Below, piece after piece: positions 35,286-44,790 of a stretch of 64,000 nucleotides of DNA. Position numbers and translations under genes: made by a program. The DNA lies in assembly GCA_016699325.1 (NCBI GenBank), contig CP064971.1, positions 868,001 to 932,000 on the forward strand, in the 5' to 3' direction. A model generated the notes under the pieces. It was not told where the DNA came from. It was given only the letters and a program-made list of their open reading frames with translations, and searched no databases. How positions within the stretch are numbered: the first letter of the stretch is position 1; each line of letters opens with the position of its first letter. This DNA comes from Methanolinea sp. GTDB taxonomy: Archaea; Halobacteriota; Methanomicrobia; Methanomicrobiales; Methanospirillaceae.

Positions 35286-35781
35286 GCAGCACCAGCCCCT
35301 GTCCTTTCACGTCCAGGTGGGGGATACGCTTTGCGAGGCCTTTGATGAAAACCGGGCTGACGCCAAATTTGCGTGCTATATCGTTGATCGAGGTATTGCC
35401 GTTGGAGAGTTCGTCTTCGATCTTTTCGACCATCTCCCTGAGGTGCTCCTCGTTAGAACTCGCAATGTAAAGAAGATCGGAGAGATCTGAAAAGTTGCAC
35501 TGGAAGTTGGCCCGAAATTTATTATAGGTTGCACGAAATTCCCTGACCGGCCGTTCCCCTGGTTCCGGCATCCGCCACTGCTCTTCTATCAGGTTACCCT
35601 TTTTCAGGATGGTTATGCAGTGGCCCACTCCGGCATCACTCAGCTGTTCAGACAATTCTTCCTCAGTCATCCAGGAACGGTTGAGGAGATCGTAGACTTG
35701 CTTGTAGCAGCTGTTGTTGAACGTGATTAAGAGGGGGACTAATTCCACCGGATCATTAACTATCCTGATATGACCAGTCAA
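35269..35781 (-). CDS. helix-turn-helix regulator, ArsR-like
   Basis: 170 residues if started at the TTG at 35781 (MTGHIRIVNDPVELVPLL); a GTG ten codons in (VELVPLL) is an alternative and no clear ribosome binding site is visible. An N-terminal winged helix (YDLLNRSWMTEEELSEQLSDAGVGHCITILKKGNLIEEQW) and a C-terminal second helix-turn-helix (SINDIARKFGVSPVFIKGLAKR) are separated by a helical linker. First gene of the three-gene cluster; divergent from hypF, with a TATA-like box ATATAATC on this strand about 20 bases before the TTG. Confidence 0.7.
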   Translation of the reverse strand: MTGHIRIVNDPVELVPLLITFNNSCYKQVYDLLNRSWMTEEELSEQLSDAGVGHCITILKKGNLIEEQWRMPEPGERPVREFRATYNKFRANFQCNFSDLSDLLYIASSNEEHLREMVEKIEDELSNGNTSINDIARKFGVSPVFIKGLAKRIPHLDVKGQGLVLLDRSQ

Positions 35782-35838
35782 TAGTAAAACCCTATGATTA
35801 TATGCCCTAATAAACCAATAAAGTTTTGTAGAGACCAG

Positions 35839-38094
35839 ATGCGCCGCAGCGGCATGATAATCATCCGTGGAATCGTCCAGGGCGTCGGTTTTCGTCCCTT
35901 TGTTTACAGGAAGGCCAGAGAACATGGCATCTCCGGATGGGTCAAGAACCTCGGAAGCGAGGTCAGGATCCTGGCTGAAGGAGACCATTTCGAGGACTTT
36001 CTCCATGAAGTTTCCCGTGGAACGCCCCTCTCCTGTATCGACAGCATCGAAGTGTTCCCTTCCCATGAGCCCACCGGCCAGGGTTTCGTTATCCTCCCGA
36101 GCAGCAGCGGTGCCCTTTCAGGGATGATTCCCCCGGATATCGCCACCTGTGCGGAGTGTATTGCCGACATCATGTGTCCAGGCGGCAGGTACGAAGGGTA
36201 CTGGGCTACCTCGTGTGTCAACTGCGGACCCCGCTACAGTATCATCTCCGAGCTCCCTTACGACCGGGAGAGGACGTCCATGAAACGGTTCCCTCCCTGC
36301 CCGGCATGCGATGGGGAGTATCACGATCCATCCTGCAGGAGGCACCATGCCCAGACCATTGCCTGCTCCGACTGCGGACCCAGGCTGCGTCTCTTTGACC
36401 GGGCCGGAAATGATGTGGCGTGCGGCGATATCATCAGGGAGACCGCCATGCTGCTGGATACCGGCTCGATCGTTGCCATCCGGGGTATCGGCGGTTTTCA
36501 CATTGCATGCATCGAAGAGTCTGCCAGGGAACTGAAGAGCAGGATCGGGCGGTCAGAACAACCGTTTGCGGTCATGGTCAGGCATGACAGTATCGACCGG
36601 ATCGCGAGGGTCGATGCCGCAGACCGCCTGAGACTGGAGAGCCTGGAGCGGCCTATCGTGGTACTCGAAAAACGGGACGCATCGGCACACAAGGACATCA
36701 GCAACCTCCACACCATCGGCTGCATGTTCCCGTACACAGGGCTCCATCACCTCCTCTTCTCATACCTGGAACACCCGTTGCTCGTCATGACCAGCGCCAA
36801 TATGCCGGGATACCCGATGATCACTGACATCGACCTGGCCATGGCAACGCTGAACCGGGATGTCGATTTCTTTCTCACCCATGACCGGCGCATCGTGAAC
36901 CGGTGCGACGATTCGGTTGTCAGGGACGGATATATCATCAGGCTGTCCCGGGGGATGGCCCCAAAACGCATCGCAATCGACCTCGGGCCATCAACGATCC
37001 TCGCCGTCGGTCCTGAGCTGAATTCCAACAGCACGTTCTACAGGAACGGGTTCTGCACCATCTCCCCCCATATCGGGAATGTCAGGAACCCGCGAACATT
37101 CGAATACCTCAAAGAGACCATCGCGAACCTGGGGCGACTGCTGGGTGCCCGATCCGACACCATCGCCCATGATGCGCACCCCCAGTTCCTCTCCACCCGG
37201 TATGCCAGGGAGCTTGCAGAAGCATATGGTGCGAGCCTTGTTCCCGTCCAGCACCACCGGGCCCATGTCGCAGCTTCCACGACCAGGCCCTGCATCGGTA
37301 TCACCATCGATGGAGTTGGATACGGTGATGATGGTAATGTCTGGGGCGGGGAGGTATTTGCCGGACAGGTCCCTGATCTCGAACGCGTGGCACACCTGGA
37401 AACAGTCCCGATGCCCGGGGGAGACTTCGCAACAACCTATCCGGAGCGGATGCTCTATGGTATTCTCCCCGAGGGGGGTGTGCAGGAAATCCTTGCCTCC
37501 CGGGGTTGGACAGATGTCGAGCTCGACATCCTCAAGATCCAGCTCGCTCAGGGCCTGAACGTGGCAAAGACCAGCAGCACAGGACGTGTCCTCGATGCAG
37601 TATCCGCACTCCTCGGGGTTTGCCGGGAGAAGACCTACGATGGAGAGCCGGCTATGAAACTCGAGTCCGCTGCTGTCCCCGGCAAAATGAGGCCATGGGA
37701 CCTTGCCTACGCCCGGGAGGGGTCCTGTGAAACCCTCCTGACAAAAACCCTCTGCCGGCGTGCCCTGAAAGAATACCAGCTCTTACGGGATCAGGGGTCA
37801 CGTGATATCGCGGATATTGCAGCATCGTTCCAGTACAACCTCGCACGGGGTATTGCCGGTCTTGCGGTCCATGCTGCCCATGACCGTGACCTTGGCCTGG
37901 TGATCCTTTCAGGAGGAGTTGCTTACAACCGTGCAATCAGGGAGACTATAGCCGGCCAGGTCAGGGCTGCCGGGCTCGACTTCCTGATCAATGCCGATCT
38001 CCCGCTCGGCGACGGGTGTATCTCCTTTGGGCAGTGTGTCTATGCAGGACTTCTGGAAAACGAAATGGATCCCTATTCCAAAAAAATGGATTAG
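35839..38094 (+). CDS. hypF: carbamoyltransferase HypF (hydrogenase maturation)
   Basis: Makes the thiocarbamate on HypE that becomes the CN ligands of [NiFe] hydrogenases. About 751 residues from the ATG at 35839 (MRRSGMIIIRG). Domains in order: acylphosphatase (RGIVQGVGFRPFVYRKA), two HypF zinc fingers (CAEC...CVNCGPRYSI and CPAC...CSDCGPRL), YrdC-like domain (IVAIRGIGGFHIAC), and a Kae1-like carbamoyltransferase domain (HDAHPQFLST, HHRAHVAAS, GGVAYNRAI). An upstream in-frame ATG at 35794 would add 15 residues not usual for the family. The stop overlaps the convergent PEGA gene by 4 bases. Confidence 0.95.
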   Translation: MRRSGMIIIRGIVQGVGFRPFVYRKAREHGISGWVKNLGSEVRILAEGDHFEDFLHEVSRGTPLSCIDSIEVFPSHEPTGQGFVILPSSSGALSGMIPPDIATCAECIADIMCPGGRYEGYWATSCVNCGPRYSIISELPYDRERTSMKRFPPCPACDGEYHDPSCRRHHAQTIACSDCGPRLRLFDRAGNDVACGDIIRETAMLLDTGSIVAIRGIGGFHIACIEESARELKSRIGRSEQPFAVMVRHDSIDRIARVDAADRLRLESLERPIVVLEKRDASAHKDISNLHTIGCMFPYTGLHHLLFSYLEHPLLVMTSANMPGYPMITDIDLAMATLNRDVDFFLTHDRRIVNRCDDSVVRDGYIIRLSRGMAPKRIAIDLGPSTILAVGPELNSNSTFYRNGFCTISPHIGNVRNPRTFEYLKETIANLGRLLGARSDTIAHDAHPQFLSTRYARELAEAYGASLVPVQHHRAHVAASTTRPCIGITIDGVGYGDDGNVWGGEVFAGQVPDLERVAHLETVPMPGGDFATTYPERMLYGILPEGGVQEILASRGWTDVELDILKIQLAQGLNVAKTSSTGRVLDAVSALLGVCREKTYDGEPAMKLESAAVPGKMRPWDLAYAREGSCETLLTKTLCRRALKEYQLLRDQGSRDIADIAASFQYNLARGIAGLAVHAAHDRDLGLVILSGGVAYNRAIRETIAGQVRAAGLDFLINADLPLGDGCISFGQCVYAGLLENEMDPYSKKMD

Positions 38095-40802
38095 AAGAAG
38101 GCGGAAACAATACCGCGTATGTCCGGAACCATGATGATCACCTGGGTACTGACTTCCCCTGCAACTACATCGAAGGGACGGACTTCATCCAGGTACTTGT
38201 CACGACTTACCTTGAGAACGTGGGAGCCCGGAGCCAGCATGCTGTAGATGCCCGGCGTTGTCCCCCGATGGACACCATCAATGGAGACGGAACATCCTAA
38301 GGGAGTCGTGTATACGAACAGACCCCCGGTTACTGGTCCGGGATACGGCGGGATGACCGGGGTGGTTGTTGGAGGAAGGGTGGTTGGAAGCGGGGTCGGG
38401 GTGGGCAGGGGTGTCGGTGCGGCTGTTGGTTGGGGAGTCGGGGTAACCGGGGGAACGCCTGTCGGTTCAAGGGTAACTTTGTCAACGACCGTCGGCCTTG
38501 CAGCGTTTATGTTCACCGGGATACTTACCTGCTTGTAGCCGGGTTTGAACAGGGTCACATTCCGTGTTCCGGCCTGGACATTGCTTATTACTTCACCGGA
38601 AATACCCCTCTCTTTTCCGTCAATGAAGACCGTTGCGATGGGATCGGAAGTTATCAGCAACCCCCCTGTCCCGCCTTTCGTTGTCGTTGGAATGGGAGTA
38701 GGGGTTGGGGTGAGGGTGGGGGTGGGGGTACGTGCCGGGGCTGGTTCGAGGATTGCATCCACCACCGTTGTCTCGCCGGCAGTTACATTGAACGGCTCCT
38801 CCCAGGTCTGATACCCATCCATTTCCATCCTCACGAGATACAACCCGGGATCGAGATTATAAATGAGGAGAGGCGTTGATGATACCTGCATGACACCATT
38901 CAGGTAAACGCTGGCACCCGGAGGCGATGAGTCGATGTCCAGGTTTCCGGTCGTGGGAAGCGGGATGAGGGTCTTGTTTACAGATACCGTCTGGTTGGGC
39001 AATACTGCAATCGCTATCTCAAATACCTTATACCCCTCTTTCTCGATACGGACCGTCTTCAGTCCCGGCTCAACATCGGTAATGAGGATTTTTGTCAACC
39101 CCACAAGATTTCCGTCAAGGTAGACGTTTGCATCGCGGGGAACAGAATCCACCTCAACCGAACCTGTTGTTGGAGGTGGCTCCGGAGTAAGAGCAGCGAT
39201 AACCGTCGTAATCCCTCCAGCGGTTACCGTAATCTCCTTCTCATACGGCAGATATCCGGTCTTCTCGATCCGGACTATGTGCGGACCAGGTATAACATCA
39301 AGGATTACCGTCGGAGTGCTGTCTTTGGGTTCACCGTCAAGGTACACGGCGGCCCCCTGTGGATCCGATTCCACAGTGATTGAGCCGGTGGTGGGTGGAA
39401 CCAGGGCGAGTTCCGCAAAGACCGTGGTTGTCTCGTTTGCAAATACGATGACAGGTTCTTCCCATACCACATATCCTGTTTTTTCCAGGCGGAGGGTATG
39501 GATACCACTGCTTACATCGTGGATTGTCCGGGGCGTTGTCTGCTTGAACACTCCGTCCAGCGTGATATTTGCGCCCGTGGGGTTTGACTCAACGTATATG
39601 GTTCCATTCACGATAACTGGGGGGACCGGTTCAAGATGAGCGGCGACATAGGTGGTCTCCCCGGCTGTCACCTCAATAGGGGAACTGAAGGGCAGATATC
39701 CGGCAATCTCTACCCGGATGGTATGAATTCCCTGGGTAACGCCCGTGATTTCCAGCGGTGTAGTCCCTTGGGAAACCATGTCGAGTTTGACTTCGGCTCC
39801 AGATGGACTGGAAGTGACGTTCACCGTTCCTGTTGTCGGAGGCTGGGGGATCGCAGTCAGACCCACATTTACCACGGTGGTCCCTCCTGCAACCACTCCG
39901 ATTGTGTCTTCCCAGGGGAAATAACCTGCTTTTTCTACCCGAACGGTATGGAGTTCCGCCGAAACATTGGGTATGGTCAGGTTCGTCATCCCCCGATACG
40001 CTCCATCAACCTTGACATCCGCACTGCTGGGGTTCGACTGGACCACCAGGGTCCCGGTTGTCGGGGTGGGGGGGATCTCGGTAAGGGAAATTGTTACCGG
40101 GTTCGTGATCCCAGCAGTAACCGTAACCAGGTTTTCTGAAGGATAATATCCTGGCTTTTCGACCTTGAGGGTATGGTCACCGGCGGTGACGTTGGGAATT
40201 GTCAGGGGACTGGATCCCTTATAATTCCCATCAAGCCAGACCCCTGCACCGGCAGGGTTCGTCTCGACATGCAGCGTTCCATTGGTTACCGGTGGCGGTG
40301 TGCTGCCGATGGTGATGGTCCCGTTCTGGACCGTTGCCTGGATCGGCGTACCATTTGGGTCTGAAATCTTTTTGAGGATAACATTCAGCCCGGTTATTCC
40401 ATTATTGTCACCCCTTATGGTGAGGGTGGCAAGTTCCAGATTGGAGAGCGGGCTATGGTTAACCTCGAGTTTCATGACCGTGATATCAACGGTATCCCGC
40501 ATCACCGGAACGACTTTCCCGGGACCCAGGATGTCAACTCCGTCAATCTCACTGAGTTCTGCCCAGTGAGGGGTCGTCACCGCAACGATCTCTGCTTTTG
40601 AGGGATCGCCCAACGATACCGTTATCTTGAAACCCGAGATCCCGTTCGGGAGTGAATCGGCAACAATAGTGAAATTTCCTGTTGTTCCGGTTGCGGGGAT
40701 CGTTCCGGTTTCAGCAATAAGTGTTGTTGCCGATACCGCGCTCATGAGAGCACAGAGCAGTATTAAAGCCAGAGTGAACGCGAATTTTCGATTTGCTGTC
40801 AT
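38091..40802 (-). CDS. secreted PEGA-repeat protein with N-terminal cohesin-like domain
   Basis: 903 residues; strong ribosome binding site AGGAGGAG before the ATG. Signal peptide 1-26 (FAFTLALILLCALMSAVSA). Residues about 27-165 form a beta-rich module with LPNGISGFKITVSLGDPSKA that resembles a cohesin-like domain. Then nine PEGA repeats of about 70 residues, each with a strand, a P-x-G-A-x-V-x-L-D-G turn, and VRIEKxGY. The last two are separated by proline/threonine-rich linkers (TPTPTLTPTPTP). No C-terminal membrane anchor. Probably part of the cell surface or an extracellular scaffold. Coding-level tandem repeats of about 210 bases span 38.2-40.3 kb. Follows the SBBP/PKD gene after 50 bases, probably same transcript. 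Confidence 0.9.
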   Translation of the reverse strand: MTANRKFAFTLALILLCALMSAVSATTLIAETGTIPATGTTGNFTIVADSLPNGISGFKITVSLGDPSKAEIVAVTTPHWAELSEIDGVDILGPGKVVPVMRDTVDITVMKLEVNHSPLSNLELATLTIRGDNNGITGLNVILKKISDPNGTPIQATVQNGTITIGSTPPPVTNGTLHVETNPAGAGVWLDGNYKGSSPLTIPNVTAGDHTLKVEKPGYYPSENLVTVTAGITNPVTISLTEIPPTPTTGTLVVQSNPSSADVKVDGAYRGMTNLTIPNVSAELHTVRVEKAGYFPWEDTIGVVAGGTTVVNVGLTAIPQPPTTGTVNVTSSPSGAEVKLDMVSQGTTPLEITGVTQGIHTIRVEIAGYLPFSSPIEVTAGETTYVAAHLEPVPPVIVNGTIYVESNPTGANITLDGVFKQTTPRTIHDVSSGIHTLRLEKTGYVVWEEPVIVFANETTTVFAELALVPPTTGSITVESDPQGAAVYLDGEPKDSTPTVILDVIPGPHIVRIEKTGYLPYEKEITVTAGGITTVIAALTPEPPPTTGSVEVDSVPRDANVYLDGNLVGLTKILITDVEPGLKTVRIEKEGYKVFEIAIAVLPNQTVSVNKTLIPLPTTGNLDIDSSPPGASVYLNGVMQVSSTPLLIYNLDPGLYLVRMEMDGYQTWEEPFNVTAGETTVVDAILEPAPARTPTPTLTPTPTPIPTTTKGGTGGLLITSDPIATVFIDGKERGISGEVISNVQAGTRNVTLFKPGYKQVSIPVNINAARPTVVDKVTLEPTGVPPVTPTPQPTAAPTPLPTPTPLPTTLPPTTTPVIPPYPGPVTGGLFVYTTPLGCSVSIDGVHRGTTPGIYSMLAPGSHVLKVSRDKYLDEVRPFDVVAGEVSTQVIIMVPDIRGIVSAFF

Positions 40803-40852
40803 AGGCTCCTCCTGATTTCTCCCTTGTAAATATGAAATAAATTATTTTCCCC

Positions 40853-43800
40853 TCACACTTCATGGAACAGAAGGATTACATCGTTAAAGTCGATGTAGGA
40901 ATTTCCATTGTAGTCAAAGAATGGAATATATTGTTCACTCTCTATCCAGTCCATGTTCAGGAAATAGGTTATGACGTCATTGAAGTCGATTTCTCCATTG
41001 CCGTTCACATCCCAGTATTTCTGGTCTCCATCAGGGTCGGTCGGATGACCGGATATACCCGGGAACGGGAGGAGACGGACCACGCTGATCGTGGCCGGCA
41101 CACTGTGCGTATCGACCGGTCCAAACACCCCATCGTCATCCAGCCTGTTCACGATAGCCTTGAAGTCGATAGTGCTGCTAAACGTCGAGATGTTACCCTT
41201 CAGGTTAAACGTGGCCAGGAGTTGGTTCGTGTCTCCCGGGTTTACACCGTTACCAAGATCCAGGGCTTTTATCCGGGCAGAGTAATTCGGAAGGGTGGTG
41301 ACGGACGTGTTTGCCGCCCACCATGGGAATGCGACCGACATGATGTCCCCATGGACGGAATCACCCCAGAGCGCCGTGATATCGTAGCCGCTGATACCGT
41401 TGGGCGCTTCCTCGAGGTAGAGCCTGAGCGGGGTCGTATCATTGGTGGGCACGATAATATCCCCGTTTGGAAGGACCATGGTAGTCCCTGCTGCGAAAGT
41501 GAGGTTCGGCACTCCGGCCTTGATGTATTTGTTCTGCGTTTCGCTATCGCACCCGCAGAAATTGCAGGCCGTCAGCTTCACGTTATAGGCACCTTTTGTG
41601 CTGTACGTATGTTCTGGGTTCTGATCGGTTGAACCTCCCTGCCCTGCCCCGAACGTCCAGGTCCAGTTGCTCGGCCTCCCGGTGGAATTATCGAAGAAAT
41701 TCACGTGGAGGGGGATGAGACCGATGGTCGGGATGGCATAGAATGAAGCATTGGGTTTGTCACGGATGTCGATGTAATATTCTTTTACGGTGGTATTGTT
41801 ACAGCATGCATTCTCATAGGTCAGCGTGACTGTGAAATTGTCTGTTCCATTCATCGTAGTGTAGGTGTGAGTCACATTCACGTTGGTGTAGTTGACGAGA
41901 CTGTAGTTACCATCACCGAAACTCCAGTTCCATTTCAAGGCCGGTCCTTTTCTCACTCCTCCGCTATCTGCTGTCAGGTTAAACTGGATTGTGGTGTTGC
42001 TCCAATTGAGGCAACCTTGCGTGGGACTGGCAATGAAATCTGCAAAGGGCTGGGGACAGACCTTCGTGAAATTGATCTTCGAAGTCGTATTGCACCCTTC
42101 AATATTGCAGGCTGTCAGATTGACGGTGAAATTCTTCGCCGCATTAAGGTTAGTATTCACGTAGGTATGGTTCGGGTTCTGTTCTGTCGAATTCGACCCG
42201 TCACCAAACTCCCAGAACCATGATGTGGGGTTGTTCGTGGAGGTGTCGGTGAAGTAAACGGTGAGCGGTGTGCATCCGACTACCGGGTCTCCCGTGAAGT
42301 TAGCCACCGGAGTCAGCTTAACGATCTTTGTCACGAATGCATCGGTGAACCGGACTGCCGAGAACCCGGAGAGGTATGGCTGGAGAGCATTCTGGATTGG
42401 AAAATTGACGGATTCTGTGTAACCGGTTACAGCAATGGTTTTCCCGTCATCAGTAACAGCAATAGCCGCTCCTTCATCGTAATAGGTGCCTCCCAGGTAG
42501 GTCGAGAAGAGAAGTCCCGTCCCGGTCTGGTTTACCTGGGTGATGAAGGCATCCGGGACGAGATAACCAAGTCCCTTTGTCGCTTGAATCGGATATTTTG
42601 TCGGGAAGTTTTCTGAGTTCGTGTACCCTGTCACGAATGCCGTACCATTTGCATCGACCGCAATTCCATAGGCCTTTTCATCGTAAAGTCCGCCAAGGTA
42701 GGTGGAGTAGTTTATTCGTGAGAGGTCCGGTTCCATTTTGGTGACAAAGGCATCCCACTGACCTCCTCCAAACGTTTTCTGGAATGCATTGTCCAATGGT
42801 CGTATCGGGAAAAGGCTGATGGGTGACACCGGGGATTCGGTATATCCGGTGATGTAGGGATACAGGTCGCGGTCAACAGCTATTGCCGTTCCAACATCGT
42901 TCCCCGAACCGCCAAGATAGGTCGAGGCTTTAATATTAAGATCCCAGTCAAGCCGTGTAACGAAGGCATCCATTTCTCCAAAATTGGCATGACGGAATGC
43001 TCCGCCACTTGTAGGGAAATTAAGTGATTTTGTCGAACCCGTAACCCAGATATCGGGGAATCCTGACCCTTTTTCAACCTCCACCCCGTAGGCGTAATCA
43101 TTCTTGTCGCCCCCGAGGTACCTGCCATCATAAGTGACACCATCATTCCAAATTTTTAGAACGAAACCATCCGTCCCTCCAACTGGTCCGTCAGTGAATC
43201 CCCAATCGGTTAAATTATCCGATGAGGTGTATCCAACAACAACGACGTCGTTGTATATGTAATCATCAAGTGCTATCGCAGTTCCAACGTCAGTTTTATT
43301 TCCATAAAGAATCCGCGACCAGATAAGAGCATCACCATCTGCATTCAACCTGGTGACGATTGCATCGGTATTGCCTCCATATACATCGGGACCTGCCGTT
43401 GAGTAAGTTGGATAATTCCAGGACTTAGTTGAACCGGTGAATGTCACGATTCCCGTATCATTGGAAACCACCATACCCCCTGCGAGATCATCGGAATATC
43501 CACCGATATAGGTTGAATAAACGGTACCGTCCGGCTGATCAGGACCGAATTTTGTGACGAAGATGTCCCAGCTTCCGTTCAGATGCTCTTGGTAGATGGG
43601 ACCATTCGAGAGCGGGAATTGCGTCGATTGAGTCGAACCGACAACGTAGACATTTCCCCAGTCATCCATCCCAATCCCAGCACCCTTGTCATCCCTGGTC
43701 CCTCCCAGATACGTTGAGAAATCATATTGAGGATCAATGACGAGCGGCAGGGCTGCGTCATATGGCCCGACAGCGAACGTGACGATTCCCTCATCGATGG

Positions 43801-44413
43801 TATACTCACAGGCAACATCCGCCCGGTCACCATTGACAACCTGGTAGCACACCGGTGGGCTTTCAATGAACGTTCCTGCATTGGTGGAGACGAGCAGCGC
43901 ACCGTTCTCATCGAGGGCAATCCTTTCCTGCCCGAGATACTGCATCACGATTGCTGACGGGTCAGCGCCCGGCTCAAGGATGAACTCCTTCTTCAGGATC
44001 CCGGGCCCGCCATGGTACACCAGGCTGATGCCCTCGTAGAGCCCATCATACCTCACCGAACCATACATAGGAACGCCGGTAACCCACGCATCCTCAAACC
44101 CGATGAGGAAGTTGGCCTTGCCCGCAAGTTCATCCTCTGGTGTGACTGTTACCGGCGCACGGCTGCCTGTATACGAGATCGTGAGAACCGAATGCGGTTC
44201 GGCAGTGCTGATAACTTCCCCGGAAGGAGTCAGATACACCGTGTAGCCGGCTGCATCGGCGTAATAGAGGACCTGGTCATCGGTCTGTCCATCATTCTGG
44301 ATGAAGGAGATCGGAATGGTGGTGGAAAACACCTGTGCCGCTTCTCCTGCACCACATAAGAGAATAATGCTCAGAATGAGCAACGTTATAACTGGTTTCA
44401 CCTTGATTTGCAT
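40853..44413 (-). CDS. giant secreted SBBP/PKD protein with cohesin-like and dockerin-like ends
   Basis: 1186 residues. Signal peptide 1-26. About residues 30-225 form an N-terminal domain (IQNDGQTDDQVLYYADA) typical of SBBP proteins. Then about nine SBBP repeats (YSTYLGG...DEGAAIAV...VTGYTES...FP) make a likely beta-propeller, followed by three PKD domains (WFWEFGDGS, WNWSFGDGN, WTWTFGAG). A cohesin-like module follows with APNGISGYDITALWGD, the same signature as in the next gene, and the last 60 residues carry two EF-hand-like calcium loops (DVNGNGEIDFNDV and DYNGNSYIDFNDV), as in dockerins. Adhesion or surface assembly is likely. Preceded by a structured leader. Confidence 0.9.
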   Translation of the reverse strand: MQIKVKPVITLLILSIILLCGAGEAAQVFSTTIPISFIQNDGQTDDQVLYYADAAGYTVYLTPSGEVISTAEPHSVLTISYTGSRAPVTVTPEDELAGKANFLIGFEDAWVTGVPMYGSVRYDGLYEGISLVYHGGPGILKKEFILEPGADPSAIVMQYLGQERIALDENGALLVSTNAGTFIESPPVCYQVVNGDRADVACEYTIDEGIVTFAVGPYDAALPLVIDPQYDFSTYLGGTRDDKGAGIGMDDWGNVYVVGSTQSTQFPLSNGPIYQEHLNGSWDIFVTKFGPDQPDGTVYSTYIGGYSDDLAGGMVVSNDTGIVTFTGSTKSWNYPTYSTAGPDVYGGNTDAIVTRLNADGDALIWSRILYGNKTDVGTAIALDDYIYNDVVVVGYTSSDNLTDWGFTDGPVGGTDGFVLKIWNDGVTYDGRYLGGDKNDYAYGVEVEKGSGFPDIWVTGSTKSLNFPTSGGAFRHANFGEMDAFVTRLDWDLNIKASTYLGGSGNDVGTAIAVDRDLYPYITGYTESPVSPISLFPIRPLDNAFQKTFGGGQWDAFVTKMEPDLSRINYSTYLGGLYDEKAYGIAVDANGTAFVTGYTNSENFPTKYPIQATKGLGYLVPDAFITQVNQTGTGLLFSTYLGGTYYDEGAAIAVTDDGKTIAVTGYTESVNFPIQNALQPYLSGFSAVRFTDAFVTKIVKLTPVANFTGDPVVGCTPLTVYFTDTSTNNPTSWFWEFGDGSNSTEQNPNHTYVNTNLNAAKNFTVNLTACNIEGCNTTSKINFTKVCPQPFADFIASPTQGCLNWSNTTIQFNLTADSGGVRKGPALKWNWSFGDGNYSLVNYTNVNVTHTYTTMNGTDNFTVTLTYENACCNNTTVKEYYIDIRDKPNASFYAIPTIGLIPLHVNFFDNSTGRPSNWTWTFGAGQGGSTDQNPEHTYSTKGAYNVKLTACNFCGCDSETQNKYIKAGVPNLTFAAGTTMVLPNGDIIVPTNDTTPLRLYLEEAPNGISGYDITALWGDSVHGDIMSVAFPWWAANTSVTTLPNYSARIKALDLGNGVNPGDTNQLLATFNLKGNISTFSSTIDFKAIVNRLDDDGVFGPVDTHSVPATISVVRLLPFPGISGHPTDPDGDQKYWDVNGNGEIDFNDVITYFLNMDWIESEQYIPFFDYNGNSYIDFNDVILLFHEV

Positions 44414-44450
44414 ACCTCATCGCTCCATGGAAAACAGATACCCAGCTTGG

Positions 44451-44547
44451 TGCCGTATAGGCCCGTTGCCCCGGCGGTCCCGGGGCGCACCCCGTCGATA
44501 GCCACGGCCCTGGAGGATGTACGATCGTTTACACGCTCCTGCCGGCA
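44451..44547 (-). promoter_or_regulatory. multi-stem structured leader RNA of the SBBP/PKD gene (candidate cis-regulatory RNA)
   Basis: On the minus strand, complementary arms define a branched fold. P1: TGCCG/CGGCA (44543-44547 with 44451-44455). P2: GGAG/CTCC (44536-44539 with 44512-44515) extended by TGTA/TACA (44530-44533 with 44518-44521). P3: AGGGCCGT/ACGGGCCT (44504-44511 with 44459-44466, one G-G mismatch), enclosing a GGGGTGCGCCCC hairpin (44482-44493). It ends 38 bases before the ATG and lies after a TATA-like box at 44601. No match to a riboswitch class I know. Confidence 0.5.
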
Positions 44548-44600
44548 TGAAACTGAGACTCTGTATCGATCAGATATTTAAATTATCCCTGATCGTATGA

Positions 44601-44610
44601 CTATATAAAC
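44601..44610 (-). promoter_or_regulatory. TATA-like box for the SBBP/PEGA surface genes
   Basis: GTTTATATAG on the minus strand. With the usual spacing of about 25 bases, transcription would start near 44578 and give a leader of about 165 bases containing the structured element. The rest of the 44414-44790 gap is AT-rich. Confidence 0.45.
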
Positions 44611-44743
44611 ATTTTCTGCATTTTCACGGCTGATTCAACCGTGAATTATTGCGCAGAATATTTTTAATTCGTAATATCACTTTCAGATTAAAAAAAGAAT
44701 AGTTATTAAGTCAAATTGTTCATTTTTTGAAGATACCTTTATC

Positions 44744-44753
44744 TATTATAATA
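44744..44753 (+). promoter_or_regulatory. TATA-like box for the DUF350 gene
   Basis: TATTATAATA in an AT-rich stretch, 38 bases before the ATG at 44791. A ribosome binding site GAGGTG lies nine bases before that ATG, so the leader would be very short. Confidence 0.5.
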
Positions 44754-44790
44754 GGGTAAATTCTGGTGAACCTTACAGAGGTGCAGTACA

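Noticed and set aside
38240..40280. About 210-base tandem repeats that could be a satellite or CRISPR-like array
   Set aside because: They encode the PEGA repeats of one open protein, and divergence follows codon positions. No spacer pattern or cas gene is present anywhere in the window.
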